From Synechococcales cyanobacterium PMM_0073 (GTDB lineage Bacteria; Cyanobacteriota; Cyanobacteriia; Elainellales; Elainellaceae), in NCBI GenBank assembly GCA_949127695.1, contig CASBQH010000405.1, forward strand, positions 1 to 22,254: 22,254 nt of DNA, in the 5' to 3' direction. Positions within the stretch are counted from its first letter, which is position 1. The number at the start of each line of letters is the position of its first letter. Below are positions 15,984-22,254 of the stretch, in pieces. The notes beneath the pieces were generated by a model, which was not told the origin of the DNA, did not search any database, and saw nothing but the letters and a program-made list of their open reading frames with translations. The translations under genes were made by a program, and so were the position numbers.

Positions 15984-17498
15984 ATGCCAGCCGAACAGGC
16001 CGATGGATTTGCTGACAACTGGGCCTATCTTCGCACCGAGCTGCATTGGCTCGACCGATTGCTGATGGGGGCAGCAGCTAAGCAGCGCAAAGAGGCCAAA
16101 GAGATTGACCGAATTGCTCAGTCCAAAACCGATCAGGCTACCAGCCACTGGTGGAAGGGGCTGATCACTGCTGAGGGCAACGCCGCCTACGACGAATATC
16201 GTCAGCCCAGCAGCGGCTCCAAACTCGGCTATCAGGCGCAGCTCGAAGCTCAGATTCGGTCGGCGCAGCAGCAGGGAATTTTGCTGGCGTTGCCCAGCCT
16301 GCGCGAGCGGTTGGGGCTATCTGCCTTTGAAAAAAACCTGGTGCTAATGAGCTTGGCTCCCGAAGTGAACCGCCGCTATGCTAAGCTCTACCGCTTTTTG
16401 CAGGGCGAAGAAGAGAGCCAAAGCGACCTGCCCACGCTCGATCTGGCGCTGCGGCTGCTCTGCAAAAGCGATCAGGAATGGCGGCAGGCGCGCCAGGGCT
16501 TAGTCAGCAATTCGCGGCTGCTGCGCCACCAGCTGCTGCTGATGCCCTCAGGCACGACCAATAGTTTGCTCAACGCGCCGCTAAAGCTAGCCGCGCCGCT
16601 GGTGAACTATTTGCTGGCCGAGCAGCCCACTGCTCAAGCCCTAGAGGAGCTGCTGACCATGCACGGCGTTGCTAGCCCTACCCCACAGGTGAGAGTTGTG
16701 TCTCGGAACGCCCAGCTGCAATGGCTTCAGCCACAGCCGCTGCCTCAGAATTTGCCAGCGCTGGCGGCTACTTTACCCGCCGCAACGCAGGCCAGTTTGC
16801 AGGGCATGGAGCAGCGGATTCAGGGCTACTTAAAGGCGATGCAGCAGTGGCAGCTCTCGGCCAAAACGCTGGCTCCGCCCGGACTGCTGGCGCTGCTAAT
16901 CGGAACCCAAGAGGCTGATCAGGGGCTGGTGGCGGCGACCCTAGCAGATGGCCTGAAAAAGTCGCTGCTGCAAGTTGATTTGGCGCAGCTTGATCCGCTG
17001 CACTATGCTGATTTGTTGAAAGAGATCACGACGGTCGCTCCCTCGGTTTTGCTCATTCAGGCGGCTGAGCTGTGGCTAAAGCGCTCTAGCTTGCTCTCCA
17101 CAGCGCTGCTGCATCAGTTTTGGGCAGAGCGGCGACGGCTGCCAGCCATTACTCTATTTGGCGTGACGCAGCCTGCGGCAGTGCAGCTTTGCTGGCAGCG
17201 TCAGGTCGATCGCTGCATTTACTTTGAGCTGCCGGATGCCGCAACTCGCGCCGAAATTTGGCGACAGGCGTTTCCGCCAGAGGTGCCGCTCTCGGCTGAA
17301 ATTAACTGGCCGGGACTGGCAGAGCTGCCGCTACACCGGGCTGAAATCTTGGCAATGGCGCAGGAATCGCTAGCCTATGCGGCGGCAGGAGCAGCAGAGG
17401 CAGTTGGATTAGATCATATTCTATATACGCTATCACAGCATGGCAAGACTGTAGTGGTGAAGCCGATTAAGATAAAAAAGCGAACAAAGAAGGTATAG
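15984..17498 (+). CDS. AAA+-like protein with degenerate Walker motifs
   Basis: 504-aa protein with the layout of a family of AAA+ ATPases that have a winged-helix N-terminal region. Residues 10-60 (NWAYLRTELHWLDRLL, DQATSHWWKGL) and 105-160 (LRERLGLSAFEKNLVL, APEVNRRYAKLYRFLQ) match that N-terminal module. From about residue 300 the ATPase fold can be followed, but its motifs are lost. Walker A reads LLIGTQEADQGLVAATL with no GKT/S, Walker B reads VLLIQAAELWL with no Asp-Glu, and sensor 1 has no Asn. The end ELPDAATRAEIWRQAFP aligns with the usual post-arginine-finger block. The C-terminus is a basic tail (KIKKRTKK). The frame is long and intact, so this looks like a conserved pseudo-ATPase rather than a pseudogene. 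Function unknown. Start is ATG 15984. Confidence 0.75.
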   Translation: MPAEQADGFADNWAYLRTELHWLDRLLMGAAAKQRKEAKEIDRIAQSKTDQATSHWWKGLITAEGNAAYDEYRQPSSGSKLGYQAQLEAQIRSAQQQGILLALPSLRERLGLSAFEKNLVLMSLAPEVNRRYAKLYRFLQGEEESQSDLPTLDLALRLLCKSDQEWRQARQGLVSNSRLLRHQLLLMPSGTTNSLLNAPLKLAAPLVNYLLAEQPTAQALEELLTMHGVASPTPQVRVVSRNAQLQWLQPQPLPQNLPALAATLPAATQASLQGMEQRIQGYLKAMQQWQLSAKTLAPPGLLALLIGTQEADQGLVAATLADGLKKSLLQVDLAQLDPLHYADLLKEITTVAPSVLLIQAAELWLKRSSLLSTALLHQFWAERRRLPAITLFGVTQPAAVQLCWQRQVDRCIYFELPDAATRAEIWRQAFPPEVPLSAEINWPGLAELPLHRAEILAMAQESLAYAAAGAAEAVGLDHILYTLSQHGKTVVVKPIKIKKRTKKV

Positions 17499-17694
17499 AT
17501 ATAACGTAGTTAAAATGCAGTTAGAATGCGACCGCTCAACTGGAGCCGCTAGCTCAGCAATGTCGTGCAACGCCGCTATTGGCCTATGCGCTCTATTCCA
17601 GACCCGCTGCACTGGCGCAATAGCGCATTAGGTAGGCTCTTACGCCGCAGGCTATCACTCAATCCAGTCAGACAGCTTAAGATCGGAGAACCGC

Positions 17695-18447
17695 TCACCT
17701 ATCGCCAGTGGCCTCAGCCAGTGCCTGTGACAGCTTGCGGCAATATTCGTTGAAGCTGGGCGTGGTGCGGAAAGCTTCGGTGCGCGGGTAGGGCGCGTCA
17801 ATTGGCAGATCTGCCACCACCCGTCCCGGACGCGCTGCCATCACCACGACCCGATTCGAGAGATAGACCGCCTCATAGATATTGTGCGTCACAAATATTA
17901 CCGTCCAGCGCTTCTGCTGCCAGAGCGTGAGCAAATCGCTGTTGAGGCGGCTGCGGGTCATTTCATCCAGTGCCCCAAACGGCTCATCCATCAGCAGCAG
18001 ATCGGGCTTTGTCACCAGCGCCCGCGCAATTGACACCCGCATTTTCATGCCGCCCGACAGCTGACGCGGATAGGCATGCTCCGAGCCGGTTAGCGCCACC
18101 AGCTTCAGCGTTTCTTTCACCAATTTTGCGGCTTCAGCCTGTGAGACGCCCGCCAGCTTCAGCGGCAGCCGCACGTTGGCTTCCACCGTTGCCCAAGGCA
18201 TCAGCGCCGCCTCCTGAAACACAAAGGCCAAGCGCCGCTTGATCTGCTGATCTCCCCAGTAAAGCTGGCCGCTGCTCATGTCACCCAAGCCAGCAATAAT
18301 CCGCAGCACCGTACTCTTGCCACAGCCTGAAGGCCCCAGCAGACTGACAAACTGACCGTTTTCAACGCTGAGATTAAGATCTTGCAGCGCCGTCGTGCCG
18401 TTTTTGTAAATCTTGCTGACGTTGCTGAGTGTAATTGCCGAAGCCAT
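17695..18447 (-). CDS. ABC transporter ATPase, NitT/TauT type
   Basis: 250-aa ATP-hydrolysing subunit of an importer of the nitrate/sulfonate/taurine/pyrimidine class. Walker A is GPSGCGKST (38-46), the Q-loop FVFQEAALMPW, the signature LSGGM (130-134), Walker B LLLMDEP (150-156), the D-loop GALDEMTR and the switch His188 (VTHNIYEAVYL). MPWATVEANVRLPL is typical of SsuB/TauB/ThiZ-like subunits. It starts 58 bp after the substrate-binding protein gene on the same strand, so the two are probably one operon. No permease gene lies between or after them; the next gene is convergent (197 bp). The substrate cannot be fixed from the ATPase. Confidence 0.92.
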   Translation of the reverse strand: MASAITLSNVSKIYKNGTTALQDLNLSVENGQFVSLLGPSGCGKSTVLRIIAGLGDMSSGQLYWGDQQIKRRLAFVFQEAALMPWATVEANVRLPLKLAGVSQAEAAKLVKETLKLVALTGSEHAYPRQLSGGMKMRVSIARALVTKPDLLLMDEPFGALDEMTRSRLNSDLLTLWQQKRWTVIFVTHNIYEAVYLSNRVVVMAARPGRVVADLPIDAPYPRTEAFRTTPSFNEYCRKLSQALAEATGDR

Positions 18448-18505
18448 GTAGGGAAGCCTTTAACCCGAAGTGAGCGTCGCTATATTATGGCTGAATATAC
18501 TATGG

Positions 18506-19633
18506 CTAAACTTTGTAAGCATCTACGCCTTTATTCACAAACTTCAGCATGTAGGCTTTGCGATAGTCGAGGCTGCTGGGGAAAATGCCCTGCTTAGACA
18601 TAGTTTCAAAAAACGACTTCCAGCGTTCGTCAGTCATTGCTCCAATCCCTTTCGTTTCGGCGTCGCCTGAGACTACAATGCCGTATTCTTTCATTTTCTC
18701 AATGCCATATTTAATCTGCGCGTCTGTCATCTCAGGATTGTCTTTTTTGATTAGCGCGTTAGCCGGAGCCGGATCGCCGTTTAGGTAGCTATACCAGCCC
18801 TTGATCGAAGCATCGACAAACCGCTGCACCAAATCAGGGTCTTGGTCAATGGTTTCCTGGCGGCATTCAATTGTGGTTGAATAAGGCTCATAGCCATAGT
18901 CGGCCAGCAGAAATACGATGGGCTCGAAGCCGCCTTCGGTTCTAATCGCCAGCGGCTCAGAGCTGAGATAGCCCTGCTGCACCGCAGTTTTGTCGGCCAG
19001 AAAAGGGGCAGGATTGAAGTTATAGGGGCGCTTTTGAGCGTCTGTATAGCCAAATTTGGCCTTGAGGAACGGCCAGAATGTGGTGATGGCCGCAGCGCTG
19101 ATAAAGATCGGCTTACCCTCTAGATCTGCCAGCGATTTAGCGCCACTTTCAGGATGCGCCAGCAGCACCTGCGGATCTTTTTGAAACAGAGCAGCTACAG
19201 TAACTTTGGGAATATTTTCCTGGACTGCCTTGAGCGCGTCAGAGGCATAGCCCATAAAAAAGTCAATTGCGCCGCCCATTAGCAGCTGCGTGCCGTTTAC
19301 CTGCGGGCCGCCCATTTTAATCGTCACATCCAGGCCGTAGTCTTTGTAAATGCCGGTCGCCACGGCTTGATAGAAGCCGCCATGCTCAGCCTGGGCGTAC
19401 CAATTTGTGCCATAGGTAACTTTTTTGAGTTCGCCAGTCGGGCTGGCAGAGCCTGCGGCTGGTGAGGCAGATGGTGAGGCAGATGGGCTAGCAGGTGGGC
19501 TAGTAGTCTGGCTAGCACAGGCGGTCAGCACGCCACTGCCTGCGGCCAGACCGCCATATTGCACCAGCCTTTGCATAAACCTGCGCCGATTCAGGCTAGA
19601 GAGCGCTTGCAGTAAATCAGGCGGCTGGTTCAT
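18506..19633 (-). CDS. ABC importer substrate-binding lipoprotein, NMT1/THI5-like
   Basis: 375-aa exported binding protein. The N-terminus has a Tat-type motif NRRRFMQ, a hydrophobic stretch, and a lipobox GVLTAC, so it is probably a lipid-anchored Tat substrate. A Ser/Pro/Ala linker (SPPASPSASPSASPAAG) precedes the domain. The core, TYGTNWYAQAEHGGFYQAVA, IYKDYGLDVTIKMGGPQVNG, then FLADKTAVQQGYLSSEP, is an NMT1/THI5-like periplasmic fold. That family includes formylaminopyrimidine (ThiY-like) binders as well as taurine and nitrate relatives; a pyrimidine-type ligand is my guess only. ATG 19633 is chosen because GAGAGAGGA lies just upstream; an in-frame TTG at 19666 is less likely. It precedes the ATPase gene. 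Confidence 0.88.
   Translation of the reverse strand: MNQPPDLLQALSSLNRRRFMQRLVQYGGLAAGSGVLTACASQTTSPPASPSASPSASPAAGSASPTGELKKVTYGTNWYAQAEHGGFYQAVATGIYKDYGLDVTIKMGGPQVNGTQLLMGGAIDFFMGYASDALKAVQENIPKVTVAALFQKDPQVLLAHPESGAKSLADLEGKPIFISAAAITTFWPFLKAKFGYTDAQKRPYNFNPAPFLADKTAVQQGYLSSEPLAIRTEGGFEPIVFLLADYGYEPYSTTIECRQETIDQDPDLVQRFVDASIKGWYSYLNGDPAPANALIKKDNPEMTDAQIKYGIEKMKEYGIVVSGDAETKGIGAMTDERWKSFFETMSKQGIFPSSLDYRKAYMLKFVNKGVDAYKV
19461..19520. repeat. Five 12-bp tandem repeats in the lipoprotein linker
   Basis: Two identical units GGTGAGGCAGAT (19461-19472, 19473-19484) are followed by three related 12-bp units with the core GGGCTAG (19485-19496, 19497-19508, 19509-19520). On the minus strand they encode the Ser/Pro/Ala spacer just after the lipobox cysteine. 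Confidence 0.75.
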
Positions 19634-19719
19634 CTGATGATCCTCTCTCTGTTCTGTAAATTTCAATTTTGTGAGCTGTTTTACGAGCTGTTACGAAGCT
19701 ACTCGAAGCAAAACCGAGA

Positions 19720-19736
19720 TATCGTATTTTACGATA
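19720..19736 (-). terminator. Small hairpin over the gshB stop codon
   Basis: A perfect 7-bp stem TATCGTA / TACGATA with a 3-nt loop overlaps the gshB stop (19729-19731). Reading on the minus strand, only a short T4 run follows some 5 nt later and the stem is AT-rich, so this is at best a weak terminator. The 19667-19719 stretch next to it has two related GAGCTGTT copies, upstream of the lipoprotein gene. Confidence 0.35.
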
Positions 19737-20706
19737 CCGGCTGAGCTGGCTTCTGCTGTTCAATCCATTCAATTACGCGCTGGCCGAGCCGCACACCGTC
19801 GAGTCGATCGATTTCGCGGATGCCAGTGGGGCTGGTGACATTTACCTCAGTTAAGTAGCCGCCAATCACATCGATGCCGACAAAGTAAAGGCCGTCGCGC
19901 CGGAGCGCTGGAGCCACAAGCTCGCAGATGACATGCTCGCGGTCGGTAATTTGGGCTTGAGCCGCCCTGCCGCCGACTGCCATATTACCGCGAAATTCTT
20001 TGCCCGTCGGGACTCGGTTCACGGCTCCAATCGGCTCGCCGTTTAGTAAAATAATTCGCTTATCACCTTCTTTGGCGGCGGGCAGATAAGCCTGTACCAT
20101 CACTGGAGTTCGCCCCAGCGTGCTGATTTCAATCAGCGAATTAAAGTTGCGATCATCTGGAGTAATGAACAGAATGCCTTCACCTGCCTTGCCGCCCAAA
20201 GGCTTGATCACCGCCGCCCCATGCTGCTCGACAAATTTCCGGATCACCTGCTTGTCTTGGCTGACAATCGTCTGCGGCATTACGTCAGTAAACTGGAGCG
20301 CATACATTTTTTCGTTGGCGGCGCGGATGCCGCTGGGCAGATTGACCACCAGGGTTTTGGCTGGATCTACCGCATCCAAAATGTAGGTGGCGTAAAGATA
20401 GGGAATGGTGACAGGCGGATCAGTCCGCATGAAGACAGCGCGGACGGTCTCAAGGCAGAGCAGACGGCTGTCTTCTAGGCTGAACCAGGGCTGCGGAGCC
20501 ACCCAGCGCCCTTCGACCAGCTCAGCGTGATTGAGCTGTACGGGGCGAGCCGTTGCCCAAGCCTGCCCCTGAATCACGCTGAGCTGATCAGCCTGCGTAA
20601 TCCAAACCTGATGCCCCATTGCCTGAGCCGCCTCCATCATGGCGACGCTGCTATCATGGCCGGGATCTAGCCGTTCAATTGGATCAATAATAAAAAGCAG
20701 GTTCAC
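19729..20706 (-). CDS. gshB: Glutathione synthetase
   Basis: 325-aa ATP-grasp ligase that joins gamma-glutamylcysteine and glycine in the second step of glutathione synthesis. The N-terminus NLLFIIDPIERLDPGHDSSV matches prokaryotic GshB. FMRTDPPV, LPSGIRAANEKMYALQF, VIKPLGGKAGEGI (ATP-grasp loop), IILLNGEPIGAVNR and EVNVTSPTGIREID are diagnostic. Length is normal. The start is GTG 20706 with GGAGAG just upstream. It lies 12 bp after grxC on the same strand, the usual cyanobacterial grxC-gshB operon. gshA is not in the window. Confidence 0.97.
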   Translation of the reverse strand: MNLLFIIDPIERLDPGHDSSVAMMEAAQAMGHQVWITQADQLSVIQGQAWATARPVQLNHAELVEGRWVAPQPWFSLEDSRLLCLETVRAVFMRTDPPVTIPYLYATYILDAVDPAKTLVVNLPSGIRAANEKMYALQFTDVMPQTIVSQDKQVIRKFVEQHGAAVIKPLGGKAGEGILFITPDDRNFNSLIEISTLGRTPVMVQAYLPAAKEGDKRIILLNGEPIGAVNRVPTGKEFRGNMAVGGRAAQAQITDREHVICELVAPALRRDGLYFVGIDVIGGYLTEVNVTSPTGIREIDRLDGVRLGQRVIEWIEQQKPAQPVS

Positions 20707-20718
20707 GCGGTTCTCTCC

Positions 20719-20979
20719 TTAACCCGCCAGCAGCGGATCAAGTCCACCCTTGGCGTTGAGGGCATAGAGATCATCGCAGCCGCCAATATGCTGGTCATTG
20801 ACAAATACCTGCGGCACGGAGCGTCTGCCGCTCGCTCGCTCGGCCATTTGAGCGCGGGCTGACTCATCGCCATCAATTACATATTCGGTATATTCAACGC
20901 CTTTTTTGTCTAGCAGCGCCTTGGCTCGGATACAGAACGGACAGGTGCTCCAGGTATAAACTTCAACATTGGCAGCCAT
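20719..20979 (-). CDS. grxC: Glutaredoxin 3
   Basis: 86-aa dithiol glutaredoxin that reduces disulfides with glutathione. The active site is CPFC (Cys13, Cys16) after VEVYTWST. The glutathione-binding elements are SVPQVFVND (cis-Pro; Ser where Thr is common) and HIGGCDDL. ATG 20979 gives the full fold with no extension. First gene of the grxC-gshB operon, which couples synthesis and use of glutathione. Its promoter must lie in the 190-bp gap shared with the divergent PPC-domain gene. Confidence 0.96.
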   Translation of the reverse strand: MAANVEVYTWSTCPFCIRAKALLDKKGVEYTEYVIDGDESARAQMAERASGRRSVPQVFVNDQHIGGCDDLYALNAKGGLDPLLAG

Positions 20980-21169
20980 AGCGGTTACCCAGAGAGAAAC
21001 GGCCTTTCTAGTTTAATCAGCTTTGGCTCAATTCAGCTGAGGAATTCTGGCCAGCCAGACCGTGACGGCACTCGGCAGAACAGTTCAAATAGGTCATAAT
21101 TGACAAAATTGAAGAACAACTTCGGTTTTTAGCATTTCTGCCTTTGGTAAGGGATGGCGGTTTTTATCT

Positions 21170-21679
21170 ATGAGGAATTTTGTGGTGTCTAAGTTCAACT
21201 CTCTCGGATCAGCTTCGGCGTTATCTTCAGTAACTATGCCGCCGCTGAGCTTGAGGCTGCTGGCCAGTCTGCTGGGCATAGTGGGCACGCTGGGGGGATT
21301 CCAGGCTCAAATTGCTAGCGCTCAATCGCTCTACAACCCGATTCCGCTGCCCGCCAACGGCCAAGTCACTGACAGCCTGACCGACAAAGATATTCCGACC
21401 GGCAGCGGCGGCTTTGCCCGTGACTATATGGTCAGCTTCAAGGGTGGCGAACAGGTGGTGATGGATCTGACCTCCGATCAATTTGACACCATCATTACGC
21501 TGCTGGGGCCAGACGGCACGACTGCCGCCGAAAACGACGATGCGCCCGACGGCTCGACCAACTCCATGCTGTTTGCCCGGATCACCAAGCCCGGAGACTA
21601 TATTATTCGCGTCAATCCCTATGCCGGACAGGGCGTGGGGCAATTTACGCTGAAGGTGACGCGGCTGCGGGCTGAATAG
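21170..21679 (+). CDS. Secreted PPC (bacterial pre-peptidase C-terminal) domain protein
   Basis: 169-aa exported protein consisting of one PPC domain. A signal peptide is visible (LRLLASLLGIVGTLGG, probable cleavage after IASA before QSLYN). The domain follows: ITDSL-type start (GQVTDSLTDKD), DYMVSFKGGEQVVMDLTSDQ, FDTIITLLGPDG, ENDDAPDGSTNS, and the final PGDYIIRVNPYAGQGVGQFT. PPC domains normally trail secreted peptidases; here it stands alone, as is common in cyanobacteria, so it may bind or scaffold in the periplasm or outside the cell. ATG 21170 leaves a long n-region; ATG 21236 is an alternative start right before the hydrophobic core. Confidence 0.87.
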   Translation: MRNFVVSKFNSLGSASALSSVTMPPLSLRLLASLLGIVGTLGGFQAQIASAQSLYNPIPLPANGQVTDSLTDKDIPTGSGGFARDYMVSFKGGEQVVMDLTSDQFDTIITLLGPDGTTAAENDDAPDGSTNSMLFARITKPGDYIIRVNPYAGQGVGQFTLKVTRLRAE

Positions 21680-21722
21680 AGATGCTGAATCGGGCTGCTG
21701 AATCGGGCTGCTAAATCAAGCT
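21671..21722. repeat. Four 13-bp tandem repeats bridging two convergent stop codons
   Basis: Units at 21671-21683, 21684-21696, 21697-21709 and 21710-21722. The middle two are identical (GCTGAATCGGGCT) and the outer two differ at three to four bases. The first contains the stop of the PPC gene, the last reaches the stop of hom. No stem-loop is formed, so this is not an ordinary terminator. Confidence 0.8.
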
Positions 21723-22254
21723 AAAGAACCCGCAGTACGCTGGAAATTTGGGTGAGTCGATCAAACTGGCGAATTTCGGCCAGCGCCTCTCGGAAGTTGC
21801 CCTCGCGCACGTCATGCGTAATCACGACGATTTCGGCCATCTGGTCGCGCAGGCCAATCTGCACCACCGATTCTAGACTCACCTGATGCGCGCCAAAGCA
21901 GGTGCCCAGCTTGCCAATCACGCCGGGACTATCCTTGACCAAAAACCGCACGTAGAAGCGCGTCACCAGCGCCTCAATTGGGGCAATTTCGCAGTAGCGC
22001 TGGTGCGAACAGGCCAAAAGCGGGTCGAGCAAGGGTTGTCCGTTGGGCTGGAGCGCCGCTCGGCCTACTTTCAAAATAGCCGCCACGTTGAGAATATCGG
22101 CCACCACCGCGCTAGCCGTGGGTCCTGCCCCCGCTCCCGGCCCAAAAAACATCACCTGCCCAATCGGCTCACCTTCAATCAAAATGGCATTGTAGACACC
22201 GCCGACGCTAGCCAGCGGATGGGTCTGGGGCAGCAGGGTGGGATGGACGCGCAC
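21721..22254 (-). CDS. hom: Homoserine dehydrogenase, C-terminal part (truncated by window edge)
   Basis: The last 177 or so residues of an NADP-dependent homoserine dehydrogenase, the step from aspartate semialdehyde to homoserine for Thr and Met synthesis. GVYNAILIEGEPIGQVMFFG and GPGAGAGPTASAVVADI are the characteristic end of the catalytic region. The final 80 residues, RFYVRFLVKDSPGVIGKLG and SLESVVQIG, form the regulatory ACT domain used for threonine feedback. The frame is open to base 22254, so the start lies outside the window. The stop is at 21721-21723, inside a tandem repeat shared with the convergent PPC gene. Confidence 0.95.
   Translation of the reverse strand: MRVHPTLLPQTHPLASVGGVYNAILIEGEPIGQVMFFGPGAGAGPTASAVVADILNVAAILKVGRAALQPNGQPLLDPLLACSHQRYCEIAPIEALVTRFYVRFLVKDSPGVIGKLGTCFGAHQVSLESVVQIGLRDQMAEIVVITHDVREGNFREALAEIRQFDRLTQISSVLRVL

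Noticed and set aside
17565..17753. 62-codon ORF between the AAA-like gene and the ABC ATPase
   Set aside because: Arg/Pro-rich, overlaps the ABC ATPase end, no recognisable motif or ribosome site.
19667..19728. Possible TPP riboswitch upstream of the THI5-like binding protein
   Set aside because: The gap is only about 60-95 nt and lacks the conserved TPP-riboswitch core motifs.
1..22254. tRNA, rRNA, CRISPR array or complete insertion sequence
   Set aside because: Gaps were read on both strands; no T-loop/anticodon pattern, no regularly spaced direct repeats with unique spacers, and no transposase with inverted ends were seen.

Overview
The window reads as a piece of cyanobacterial chromosome with roughly 55% GC by eye. 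The evidence is the set of gene families: a DUF6335 protein, an XisI protein, a RodZ-like helix-turn-helix protein, a grxC-gshB pair, a cyanobacterial-type GyrA and a DUF697 GTPase. I cannot name the genus. The classical cyanobacterial HIP1 octamer GCGATCGC was not found when reading through. A different palindrome, GCTAGC, is strikingly frequent instead (at least 21 copies).

Layout. (1) 1-3.8 kb: a membrane sensor histidine kinase overlaps by 4 bp (ATGA) with an RsuA/RluB-type pseudouridine synthase. A RodZ-like gene follows, then a convergent DUF6335 gene. (2) 3.8-5.0 kb: a more AT-rich accessory scar. It holds a 5'-truncated xisH, an intact xisI, and a DUF433 antitoxin-type gene broken by a frameshift or deletion and a stop. 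(3) 5.0-7.3 kb: an uncharacterised radical SAM protein, biotin synthase (bioB), and a convergent NTF2-like protein. (4) 7.3-12.9 kb: a 305-bp AT-rich intergenic region, a thioredoxin-NHL-repeat protein, a convergent rhomboid protease, a class II aldolase translationally overlapping a DUF697 GTPase, and a convergent cupin. (5) 13.1-17.5 kb: gyrA, then an AAA+-like protein whose Walker motifs have decayed. (6) 17.7-19.7 kb, minus strand: the ATPase and the NMT1/THI5-like lipoprotein of a NitT/TauT-type ABC importer, with no permease gene beside them. (7) 19.7-22.25 kb: grxC-gshB (glutathione synthesis and use, one operon), a secreted PPC-domain protein, and the 3' part of homoserine dehydrogenase running off the right edge.

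Most genes are conserved housekeeping genes in short operons or singletons, and I see no clear novel defence or mobile system. The parts most worth a second look are the XisHI/DUF433 scar, the pseudo-ATPase downstream of gyrA, the unassigned radical SAM protein beside bioB, the permease-less ABC pair, the GCTAGC enrichment, and three short 12-13 bp tandem repeats. No tRNA, rRNA, CRISPR array, complete insertion sequence or phage gene was recognised.
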